A DNA stretch of 20,276 nt from a virus. The stretch is taken from positions 1 to 20,276 of IMG/VR virus record IMGVR_UViG_3300037193_000457; one strand, written 5' to 3'. Of this stretch, positions 15,217 through 20,276 are shown piece after piece. The notes under the pieces were generated by a model. The model worked only from the letters and a program-made list of their open reading frames with translations, did no database searches and was not told the origin of the DNA. Both the position numbers and the translations under genes were made by a program. The number at the start of each line of letters is the position of its first letter. The first letter of the stretch is position 1.

Positions 15217-15628
15217 CTTCCTTAGAAATTCTACGAATAAATGCTACATAATAAATAGTGCCATCATATTGAATATAAGATAAGTCTATATCTATTGGAA
15301 GCTCTTCTCCATCAATTTTCATAATTGCAGGTGATAATCCATGCCTATTTGTTTTTTTCTCTGGTTTTGATGCAAACTCTTTTTCAAATTTCTTATGAGC
15401 TTTTTTGAACCTATTTGGAATAACTTCTTTTACGTCTTTTCCTAAGATCTCAGTTCCAAATCCGGTCATTTCAGTAAAAGCATCATTTATTAAAAAGAAT
15501 TTCATGTTCGCATTAAATACAGCCACACCTAGTGGACACTCATCAAAAAGTAGCTGCCATATTTCAGCTCTTTCAATTAATCTTTCGAGATCGAACGACA
15601 TACGATTTACTCTATCTTCTATATTCAT
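15209..15628 (-). CDS. Stand-alone PAS-domain protein
   Basis: A 139-residue protein that is almost entirely one PAS domain, a small sensor fold that binds ligands, haem or flavin, or mediates dimer formation. Residues 1-24 form a helix (MNIEDRVNRMSFDLERLIER). Residues 25-137 follow the classic PAS order: CPLGVAVFNANMKFFLINDA, MTGFGTEILGKDVKEVIP, a long helix, then LSPAIMKIDGEELPIDIDLS and the final strand YYVAFIRRIS. His78 lies seven residues after Pro71, the spacing of the haem-binding His in FixL (PEPDRSRH), but this position is often His in PAS domains that do not bind haem. No kinase, cyclase or DNA-binding domain is present, so it must act through a partner. TGTTATAAT lies nine bases before the ATG. 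Confidence 0.85.
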   Translation of the reverse strand: MNIEDRVNRMSFDLERLIERAEIWQLLFDECPLGVAVFNANMKFFLINDAFTEMTGFGTEILGKDVKEVIPNRFKKAHKKFEKEFASKPEKKTNRHGLSPAIMKIDGEELPIDIDLSYIQYDGTIYYVAFIRRISKEVL

Positions 15629-15637
15629 ATCAATTGG

Positions 15638-15646
15638 ATTATAACA
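15638..15646 (-). promoter_or_regulatory. Extended -10 promoter of the PAS gene
   Basis: TGT plus TATAAT (15643-15638) predicts +1 near 15631, giving a three-base leader before ATG 15628. A weak -35 candidate TTGCTT lies 17 bases upstream, overlapping the terminator U-tract. Confidence 0.6.
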
Positions 15647-15663
15647 ATCATTAAAAGATAAAG

Positions 15664-15692
15664 CAAAAGGAGCCCATTAAGGGCTCCTTTTG
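15664..15692 (-). terminator. Terminator of the small RNA unit and endolysin
   Basis: A perfect 12-bp stem (CAAAAGGAGCCC and its complement) with a five-base loop, followed on the minus strand by CTTTATCTTTT. The stem's own 3' arm ends CCTTTTG, giving a U-run. A strong Rho-independent terminator, 73 bases past the endolysin stop, just before the PAS promoter. Confidence 0.85.
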
Positions 15693-15750
15693 TATCCTAA
15701 ACAATAGTCGAAATTCACACGAAGCGATTTCTCCCGTCCAACGGGCCGGT
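15664..15750 (-). ncRNA. Candidate small RNA between endolysin and PAS gene
   Basis: A promoter (TGTTATAAT, 15765-15757) and a strong terminator (15692-15664) frame an 87-base unit with no credible reading frame: no ATG, and the only short frame starts TTG and has eight codons. The transcript would begin ACCGGCCCG and is more GC-rich than its surroundings. It can fold into CCCGT-TGG-ACGGG (15745-15733), GAAAT/ATTTC with an inner CGC/GUG pairing (15731-15710), and the terminator hairpin. It could be a trans-acting small RNA, or a leader that controls readthrough into the PAS gene. A plain 3' untranslated region of the endolysin mRNA cannot be excluded. It does not fold as a tRNA. Confidence 0.5.
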
Positions 15751-15756
15751 AAAACA

Positions 15757-15765
15757 ATTATAACA
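15757..15765 (-). promoter_or_regulatory. Extended -10 promoter of the candidate small RNA
   Basis: TGT plus a perfect TATAAT (15762-15757) directly after the endolysin TAA. It predicts +1 at A15750. This is the same nine-base string seen before the PAS and 146-aa genes, but no start codon follows it. Confidence 0.55.
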
Positions 15766-16926
15766 TTATTTTAGTAATTCTGCCCAATCGTCCCACCATA
15801 CTTCACCAAATCTTGTGGTACCAGGCATATGTGCACGTTGCCATGCCGCTACAGCATTCGCTGTTGGTTGTTCATATACTCCATCCGCCCAACCTGGCGT
15901 ATTAGGAGCAAATCCCTTACGCTGTAGAGCCTCTTGAATCATTTTAACCCAAGGGCGTTCATGGGCGTAATATCCACCATGACTTGCTGCTGGTCCCGTA
16001 ACTAAACCAAAGTATTCATTTCTTGGTAATGGAAATGTAGGTACAGATGGACTAGGTGCGGGCGCTGGTTGTGGTGTCGGTGCTGGTGTTGAAGCTTTGC
16101 CTTGAATTAAGGCTTCCCAGTCATCCCACCAAACTTCTCCAAATCTAGTAGTTCCTGGCATACTGGCTCTTTGCCATGCTGCGACCGCGTCGGCAGTAGG
16201 TTGTTCATAAATTCCATCTGCCCATCCTGAATCTTTTGGAGCAAATCCCTTATTTTGTAAAGCCTGTTGAATCTGCTTTACCCATACTCTTTCACTCTCA
16301 TTGAATCCACCATGTGACTCATCTGGACCAGTAATAAGGCCAAAGTATTCGTCACGTGGTAATGGGAATGTAACAGCAGGAGCAGTAGGTGCACCACCGC
16401 CACCACCGCCGGAACCCGGACTAGGAGTAGGATTCAATCCTAGTGCCTTATCTATGACATAGTCCCAAGGAAAGTTGGGTCCGGGATCAGTATGATCGCC
16501 ATCTCCTATCCTCGAATAAGTCCAGTCTGCGTGACCAATTACACCTGACATGCCAGCGTCAATTTGTACTGGTGATAGTTTTCTAATTGGAATTCCTCTG
16601 GCCTTGCAACGATCAGCTATCCATTGAGCTGCTAAATCTAGCATTCGTTGGTTTTGAAACCATTCTGCACGAGTCCATCTAGCAAAAGCACACAATTCAG
16701 CATTATCGCTAATTGGATTTCCGTTCAACAGAGTCCAAGACATTCTGTCGTAATATACATATTGTTCTATTCTATTATTGTCGATACCCACATGAGAACT
16801 TGCCGGAACACCTGATTGAAAATATCTTCCCAATGACTCTACTGTTCTGGCACCTTCAGCACTGTGAATTACAACCAGACGCACATTTGCGCCTCCCCTT
16901 GATGAATGATTAGGGCTTGGAATCAA
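15766..16926 (-). CDS. Endolysin: N-acetylmuramoyl-L-alanine amidase with two cell-wall repeats
   Basis: Cuts the bond between muramic acid and the peptide at lysis. From TTG 16926 it has 386 residues. Residues 12-165 form an Amidase_2/PGRP domain with likely zinc ligands His21 (VVIHSAEG), His132 (VIGHADW) and Asp147 (HTDPGPNFPW). A glycine- and proline-rich linker leads to two 89-residue repeats (187-275, 298-386) that share GWADG, YEQPTA, AVAAWQRA and TTRFGEVWWDDW. They are separated by another Pro/Ala linker and probably bind the cell wall. There is no signal peptide, so a holin would be required. I chose TTG 16926 over TTG 16941 because GAGGTG lies seven bases before it and the predicted transcript starts at 16939. 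Confidence 0.9.
   Translation of the reverse strand: MIPSPNHSSRGGANVRLVVIHSAEGARTVESLGRYFQSGVPASSHVGIDNNRIEQYVYYDRMSWTLLNGNPISDNAELCAFARWTRAEWFQNQRMLDLAAQWIADRCKARGIPIRKLSPVQIDAGMSGVIGHADWTYSRIGDGDHTDPGPNFPWDYVIDKALGLNPTPSPGSGGGGGGAPTAPAVTFPLPRDEYFGLITGPDESHGGFNESERVWVKQIQQALQNKGFAPKDSGWADGIYEQPTADAVAAWQRASMPGTTRFGEVWWDDWEALIQGKASTPAPTPQPAPAPSPSVPTFPLPRNEYFGLVTGPAASHGGYYAHERPWVKMIQEALQRKGFAPNTPGWADGVYEQPTANAVAAWQRAHMPGTTRFGEVWWDDWAELLK
15769..16035 (-). repeat. Endolysin wall-binding repeat, C-terminal copy
   Basis: 267 bases encoding FPLPRNEYFG to DDWAELLK. It is the same length as the copy at 16102-16368 and clearly a duplication at protein level, with diverged synonymous positions, so the duplication is old. 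Confidence 0.85.
16102..16368 (-). repeat. Endolysin wall-binding repeat, first copy
   Basis: 267 bases encoding FPLPRDEYFG to DDWEALIQ. Differences from the second copy cluster in the middle (ESHGGFNESERVWVKQ against ASHGGYYAHERPWVKM), while the C-terminal WQRA to WWDDW part is nearly identical. Confidence 0.85.
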
Positions 16927-16930
16927 ATTA

Positions 16931-16958
16931 ATACACCTCAATTACATTGTAGGTGTAT
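16931..16958. repeat. 8-bp inverted repeat over the endolysin promoter and RBS
   Basis: ATACACCT and AGGTGTAT are complements 12 bases apart. One arm covers part of the -10 region, the other the Shine-Dalgarno GAGGTG. In DNA it may be an operator. In a longer readthrough transcript from the reductase gene the hairpin would hide the ribosome-binding site. Confidence 0.5.
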
Positions 16959-16973
16959 TGTATAAAATGTCAA
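16946..16973 (-). promoter_or_regulatory. Promoter of the endolysin gene
   Basis: A perfect -35 TTGACA (16973-16968) and TACAAT (16951-16946) are 16 bases apart. +1 falls near G16939, the first base of GAGGTG. This is the only promoter in the window with a full -35 box, so it may be recognised by the host housekeeping sigma factor without other help. Confidence 0.7.
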
Positions 16974-16986
16974 GTTGATCTAATGC

Positions 16987-17011
16987 AAAAAGGCACCATT
17001 TAGGTGCCTTT
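16987..17011 (-). terminator. Terminator after the ribonucleotide reductase
   Basis: A perfect 9-bp stem AAAGGCACC / GGTGCCTTT with a five-base loop, followed on the minus strand by TTGCATTAG after a T-run of five. It lies 20 bases past the reductase stop. Confidence 0.85.
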
Positions 17012-17030
17012 CAACATTTTTTATCAAATT

Positions 17031-18980
17031 TTAAGATGTGAGGTCTACTACTTCACAACCAGTGTCCGCACTACAAGCTAGCTCGCGCCCACCAATTACT
17101 TTTTCATCATTTTCTTCATAATGCGCAAGCAGTTCCCAATGCAATGCTTCTGGCATATTTTTAATTGCTTCAGCAAATTGTTCTGCGGTGATTTCTTGAT
17201 ATGGTGCTTGCTTGTAAGTGTGATCTGAAGAAGGCAAGAAACTTACTCCTGTTACTTCATCGAAATTTTTGTATACCCAAGCAGCAACATCCAGCCATTC
17301 ATCTTCTTTGACATTAATAGTCACAGATGGTTTGTGCTCACACCAATGTCTTTGATAAGTAAGCCAAAGATCCAAATGCTCTATAGCACTAAGATCATGT
17401 CTGGTCAGGGCATCTTTCGGAGCTTGAATCGGAAATGAAAATACATCTCCTACTTCAGGATTCATTACATCATCCTCACAGGGCACCCCGGAATCTCTTA
17501 AGAATTGGCCCAATGGATCTTTTTTATCTGATCTGACAGTTCTAATGTAATAAGGAGAATACCAAGGATGAAGTCCTGATGAAGTTCCTGTCAATTGACT
17601 TGAATTTCCTTCTGGTTTAACACATGTAACGGCTGTTGATTGAGCAATTCCTAGTTTCTCAGCCCACTCTATATTTTCTTCTACAGCAGCAGCTTTATAT
17701 GTTTCCAATCTTTCCTTCAAATAAGGTTCTTTGCCATTAAGAAGAGAGTTACCGAATATACCAGTCATTGATACTCCCAGCAATCTTTCTTCTTCGGTAT
17801 TTTTCTTCCAAATAGCTCTTAGACCTTTAAAATTGGTGAGAGTTGCCTGCCATGTGCCTAACCTCGCAGCCAACTTTACTTTTCTCTTGAGATCTTCCAT
17901 GTCGTCGGAACCTGACACAGGAACTGTGGAAAGATTGCAGAATTGATAAGGACGAAGATTGATTTCTGAACATGGATTTGTTCCAAATTCAATTCCATCG
18001 ATCTGCCTACGACCGCTTCTACCCGCAGCAATTCCCGCAGCCTCTCTATTAAATATTCCTCTTTCTCCTGATTTTGAATCATACAGATTAGTCCATTCTC
18101 TTAGAAATGTTCCCAAACTTGGTTTTGTTTCATAGACAGCAGAATTGTTTGCCAATGCTCTTTGACCATTTGATTCCCACCAAGCACCTACTTTTGATCT
18201 AGCAACATCATCATCTTTAAGATCAGAGAGACTGATCAAGGCACTTCTGCGTACCCCGCCGACGACTACAATTTCAGCAATTTTACAAACAAGATCATGA
18301 CATTCTAATGTAGTCAATTTTCTACCTTTTGCTTTTTGGAACAATTGAGTTGTAAATTCAAAAAGATTTACTAGTGGTTCTGGACCACTTGCACGTCCGC
18401 CGAATGTCTTTAATCTTGCACCTTTAGGTCTTACTTTAGAAACATCCCATTTTGCGATGTTTCCTGCATAAAGCATTGCTACTATTTCCTTAAATGCCTT
18501 TTGCCAGCCTTCTTTGGAATCTTCCACTACTATAACGGTAGAAGTTTCTTCAAATTCATCAGCTATCACCGGAAGTTTTTCTGTATATTTTGATTCTACA
18601 GAAAAACCTACGCCCGTTCCGTGCATAAGTACGTAGAGCACTTCATCGAATGCTCTTGGTGAGTCAATAGGGAGATAAGAACAATTGTATCCTGCGATAT
18701 TGTTCTTTTTAAGTGCTGGACCTGCCGTCATTAATGCTCGCATACTTGGAAGCACTTGCATTGTGACAATTGCTTCACGCATTTCATCGTATTCACCATC
18801 TGTCAATTCGTAACCGTTGTTTGACTTAAGGTGATCACGCATAAAGTTCATATATCTATCTACTGTTTCAGACCAAGTTTCTCTTCGACCTAATTCATCA
18901 TCCCATCTAGCATAACGAGAAGTCGCAATAAATTGCTGGTATGGATTTGCGATATAACCATTTGTATCAATTTTAACCAT
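17031..18980 (-). CDS. nrdJ: Adenosylcobalamin-dependent (class II) ribonucleotide reductase
   Basis: Makes deoxynucleotides for phage DNA synthesis, using coenzyme B12 to form a thiyl radical. The 649-residue chain is of the monomeric Lactobacillus leichmannii type. Cys337 in NPCSEINLRPYQFCN is the likely radical Cys, with Asn335 and Glu339 spaced as in that enzyme (N406, C408, E410). Cys100 (AGYNCSYLP) and Cys348 match the active-site redox pair. C636 and C642 near the C-terminus (ELACSADTGCEV) should be the swinging dithiol. They are spaced CX5C, whereas I recall CX4C in L. leichmannii. It is shorter than that enzyme (739). The host must take up or make B12. AAAGGA precedes the ATG by 10 bases. 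The gene ends at a terminator and is monocistronic or shares a transcript with the nuclease gene upstream. Confidence 0.93.
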   Translation of the reverse strand: MVKIDTNGYIANPYQQFIATSRYARWDDELGRRETWSETVDRYMNFMRDHLKSNNGYELTDGEYDEMREAIVTMQVLPSMRALMTAGPALKKNNIAGYNCSYLPIDSPRAFDEVLYVLMHGTGVGFSVESKYTEKLPVIADEFEETSTVIVVEDSKEGWQKAFKEIVAMLYAGNIAKWDVSKVRPKGARLKTFGGRASGPEPLVNLFEFTTQLFQKAKGRKLTTLECHDLVCKIAEIVVVGGVRRSALISLSDLKDDDVARSKVGAWWESNGQRALANNSAVYETKPSLGTFLREWTNLYDSKSGERGIFNREAAGIAAGRSGRRQIDGIEFGTNPCSEINLRPYQFCNLSTVPVSGSDDMEDLKRKVKLAARLGTWQATLTNFKGLRAIWKKNTEEERLLGVSMTGIFGNSLLNGKEPYLKERLETYKAAAVEENIEWAEKLGIAQSTAVTCVKPEGNSSQLTGTSSGLHPWYSPYYIRTVRSDKKDPLGQFLRDSGVPCEDDVMNPEVGDVFSFPIQAPKDALTRHDLSAIEHLDLWLTYQRHWCEHKPSVTINVKEDEWLDVAAWVYKNFDEVTGVSFLPSSDHTYKQAPYQEITAEQFAEAIKNMPEALHWELLAHYEENDEKVIGGRELACSADTGCEVVDLTS

Positions 18981-19015
18981 AAAAATGGAATCCTTTCATT
19001 TAAGATAAAAATAGA

Positions 19016-19037
19016 CAGGATAGGCTTTTCTATCCTG
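19016..19037 (-). terminator. Terminator after the HNH nuclease gene
   Basis: An 8-bp stem CAGGATAG / CTATCCTG with a six-base loop, followed on the minus strand by TCTATTTTTATC. It starts just past the nuclease stop at 19042. Confidence 0.75.
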
Positions 19038-19041
19038 CCAC

Positions 19042-19413
19042 TCAAACATAATTCTTTAAGTATTGTGCCGCACGCTCTAATCGTGCTATATCATCGTTAA
19101 ATCTTCCGATAGAAACGTTGCAATCTGTACAAAGTAATTTGCGAATGCATTTTCCACATGTCTTTTCTGTTGGACAGCATTTATGATCATGATCTACTGC
19201 TAAAACTCCAACATCCTCGGGGCTACGTTCACAAATCGCGCAAACACCATTTTGTCTCTCCAGCAATTCAAGATACTGTTCCATAGTTATACCATATCTA
19301 TAGATCAACTTGATTCCTTTTGAACAGTCTTTACATTCACGTCTTTTATTGTGAAATTCAGTTAATTCTAAGCCCCTTTCACATAGGTAGCAAAGTCTTA
19401 ATTCTTTTTCCAT
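19042..19413 (-). CDS. Recombination endonuclease VII-type HNH nuclease
   Basis: A 123-residue zinc nuclease of the T4 gp49 (endonuclease VII) family, which resolves branched DNA before packaging in T4. The N-terminus has a separate four-cysteine zinc site: C8xxC11 and C27xxC30. The nuclease core follows: VCAICERS (C58, C61), VDHDH (residues 73-77) and LLCTDCNVSIGRFNDD (C95, C98, N99), then a C-terminal helix LERAAQYLKNYV. Between DHDH and LLC there is a Cys-rich segment (CCPTEKTCGKC) where the family usually has a short TG.VRG turn. It lacks a Shine-Dalgarno sequence. TGGTATAAT ends nine bases before the ATG. A role in resolving replication junctions or as a free-standing homing nuclease is possible; the former is more likely for this family. 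Confidence 0.85.
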   Translation of the reverse strand: MEKELRLCYLCERGLELTEFHNKRRECKDCSKGIKLIYRYGITMEQYLELLERQNGVCAICERSPEDVGVLAVDHDHKCCPTEKTCGKCIRKLLCTDCNVSIGRFNDDIARLERAAQYLKNYV

Positions 19414-19422
19414 CGTTTTCTA

Positions 19423-19431
19423 ATTATACCA
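19423..19431 (-). promoter_or_regulatory. Extended -10 promoter of the HNH nuclease gene
   Basis: TGG plus TATAAT (19428-19423) lies between the glycosyltransferase stop and ATG 19413. +1 is expected near 19416, giving a three-base leader, as for the PAS gene. No -35 box is evident. Confidence 0.6.
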
Positions 19432-19438
19432 CTTCTAA

Positions 19439-20276
19439 TCAGGAGCTTAATCGCTCGGAAATATTTTTGAAGGAATTTTCTGTCAATTTCAACCAATCAT
19501 ATTCCTCATGTACATCAAAGGCTTGATTGAAATACTTGCTGCTCAGACTATCATAGTTGTCATACGCATATCTATACTTATCGACCAAATCATCAAAATC
19601 TGGCTTCACTACCTTGCCCGGATGAACCATAGGCCAGGGGGAATCAACATATTGTGATGAAACTCCTAACTCCCCGAGATAATTTCTGTAATGTGCCCAT
19701 TCAGAAGTCGCAATAGTTGGCATACCTGTTGCCAGTCCTTGAAGCGCGGGAAATCCAAAACCTTCTCCGTAACTAGGAGAGACAAGCACGTGATGACTGT
19801 GATACAGTCCGATAACATGGTCCAGATCCATCACTGACGTTATAATTCGAGCATTTCCATCCGGAGTACCAATGATAGAACCATAATGATCATATTTCCG
19901 GATACTTGAATCTCTCTTAGCTTTGATTGTCAATTCGACATCATCTCTGTTTCCAAACGCAGCCTTAAAAGCGTCAAAGGCAACCTGTCCACCTTTTCTT
20001 ACCGCTGGTTCTCCATCATGAAGAAACTTCAATTTGCTGATAGGTTTACGCTTAAGAGGCTTCCATTCAGGTGTAATTCCATGAGGGTAAACATTGGATA
20101 CTTTAAATCCATTATCTTCAACTATTTTTTTACACCAATCAGAGGCAGTCCATATTTCATCGACTTCTTCTAATATTTCATGCCACCCTTCCGGAAAATC
20201 AGTTGATTCCCACACCAATAAATGAATTTTATGCTGATTAGGTCTAATAAAATCTGCATAAAAGCTGGGAAATGAA
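19439..20276 (-). CDS. Glycosyltransferase, GT4-like, 5' end beyond the window
   Basis: Transfers a sugar from a nucleotide sugar. The visible 279 codons cover the second half of a GT-B enzyme. The inter-domain entry segment (LLVWESTDFPEGWHEILEEV, then IWTASDWCKKIVEDNGF) and the acceptor-to-donor strand (VYPHGITPEW) are present. The donor-site motif SPSYGEGFGFPALQG is present and lies about 150 codons after 20218. The usual E-x7-E motif is altered: the second Glu is Gln. The frame is open to the right edge, so TTG 20218 is not the start and the N-terminal domain lies outside. The substrate is unknown. Phages use such enzymes to glycosylate DNA bases, virion proteins or the host surface. The product ends RLSS. 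Confidence 0.85.
   Translation of the reverse strand, partial: SFPSFYADFIRPNQHKIHLLVWESTDFPEGWHEILEEVDEIWTASDWCKKIVEDNGFKVSNVYPHGITPEWKPLKRKPISKLKFLHDGEPAVRKGGQVAFDAFKAAFGNRDDVELTIKAKRDSSIRKYDHYGSIIGTPDGNARIITSVMDLDHVIGLYHSHHVLVSPSYGEGFGFPALQGLATGMPTIATSEWAHYRNYLGELGVSSQYVDSPWPMVHPGKVVKPDFDDLVDKYRYAYDNYDSLSSKYFNQAFDVHEEYDWLKLTENSFKNISERLSS

Noticed and set aside
15693-15750. A possible tRNA between endolysin and PAS gene
   Set aside because: TTCGACT resembles a T-loop, but the T-stem pairs only three bases and no acceptor stem or anticodon arm can be formed.
16927-16941. TTG 16941 as the endolysin start
   Set aside because: It lies upstream of the predicted transcript start and has no ribosome-binding site. 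TTG 16926 has GAGGTG at seven bases.
20216-20218. TTG 20218 as the glycosyltransferase start
   Set aside because: The reading frame continues without a stop to the right edge, and the upstream residues fit the family, so the gene is truncated by the window.
1-20276. CRISPR arrays, insertion sequences, integrase or attachment sites
   Set aside because: No spaced direct repeats, transposase or recombinase motifs were seen. The only long direct repeat is the coding duplication in the endolysin.

Overview
The window is part of the genome of a tailed dsDNA phage (siphovirus-type gene set) or a prophage of such a phage. Every gene I can support is on the minus strand, so the genes read right to left. 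Base composition is AT-rich. An actinobacterial host is the best guess. The endolysin pairs a PGRP-type amidase with tandem C-terminal repeats of a kind I associate with actinophages, there is a small conserved-looking gene just upstream of the portal gene, and several genes start within a few bases of a consensus -10 box, as leaderless actinobacterial genes do. A low-GC aquatic actinobacterium would fit, but this is inference.

Layout in the direction of transcription: a partial family-4-like glycosyltransferase (right edge), a recombination endonuclease VII-type HNH nuclease, a class II (B12-dependent) ribonucleotide reductase, the endolysin, a short untranslated unit with its own promoter and terminator (candidate small RNA), a stand-alone PAS-domain protein, a beta-rich 146-aa protein and a LamG-like tail or receptor-type protein. 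The virion assembly operon follows: a small pre-portal protein, portal, a four-helix membrane protein, prohead protease with an in-frame nested scaffold, major capsid protein, a small capsid-associated candidate, head-tail adaptor, head closure, a tail-completion candidate, tail terminator, major tail protein, two tail assembly chaperone frames joined by a -1 frameshift at CCCAAAT, and the tape measure protein, which runs off the left edge.

The sequence carries much visible regulation. Rho-independent terminators follow the major tail, major capsid, 121-aa, reductase and HNH genes and the candidate small RNA. Many promoter candidates share an extended -10 box. In one class TGnTATAAT lies only 6-9 bases before an ATG that lacks a Shine-Dalgarno sequence. 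In the other a TGn-type -10 is placed so that the transcript should begin at or close to the Shine-Dalgarno sequence. Two palindromes overlap promoters and may be operators.

The parts least explained by a standard phage plan are the PAS protein with the adjacent candidate RNA, the near-leaderless promoter set, the tape measure gene without an ATG/GTG/TTG start, and the membrane protein between portal and protease. No terminase gene, integrase, tRNA gene, CRISPR array or insertion sequence was seen. No stretch longer than about 110 bases lacks an assigned gene or site.
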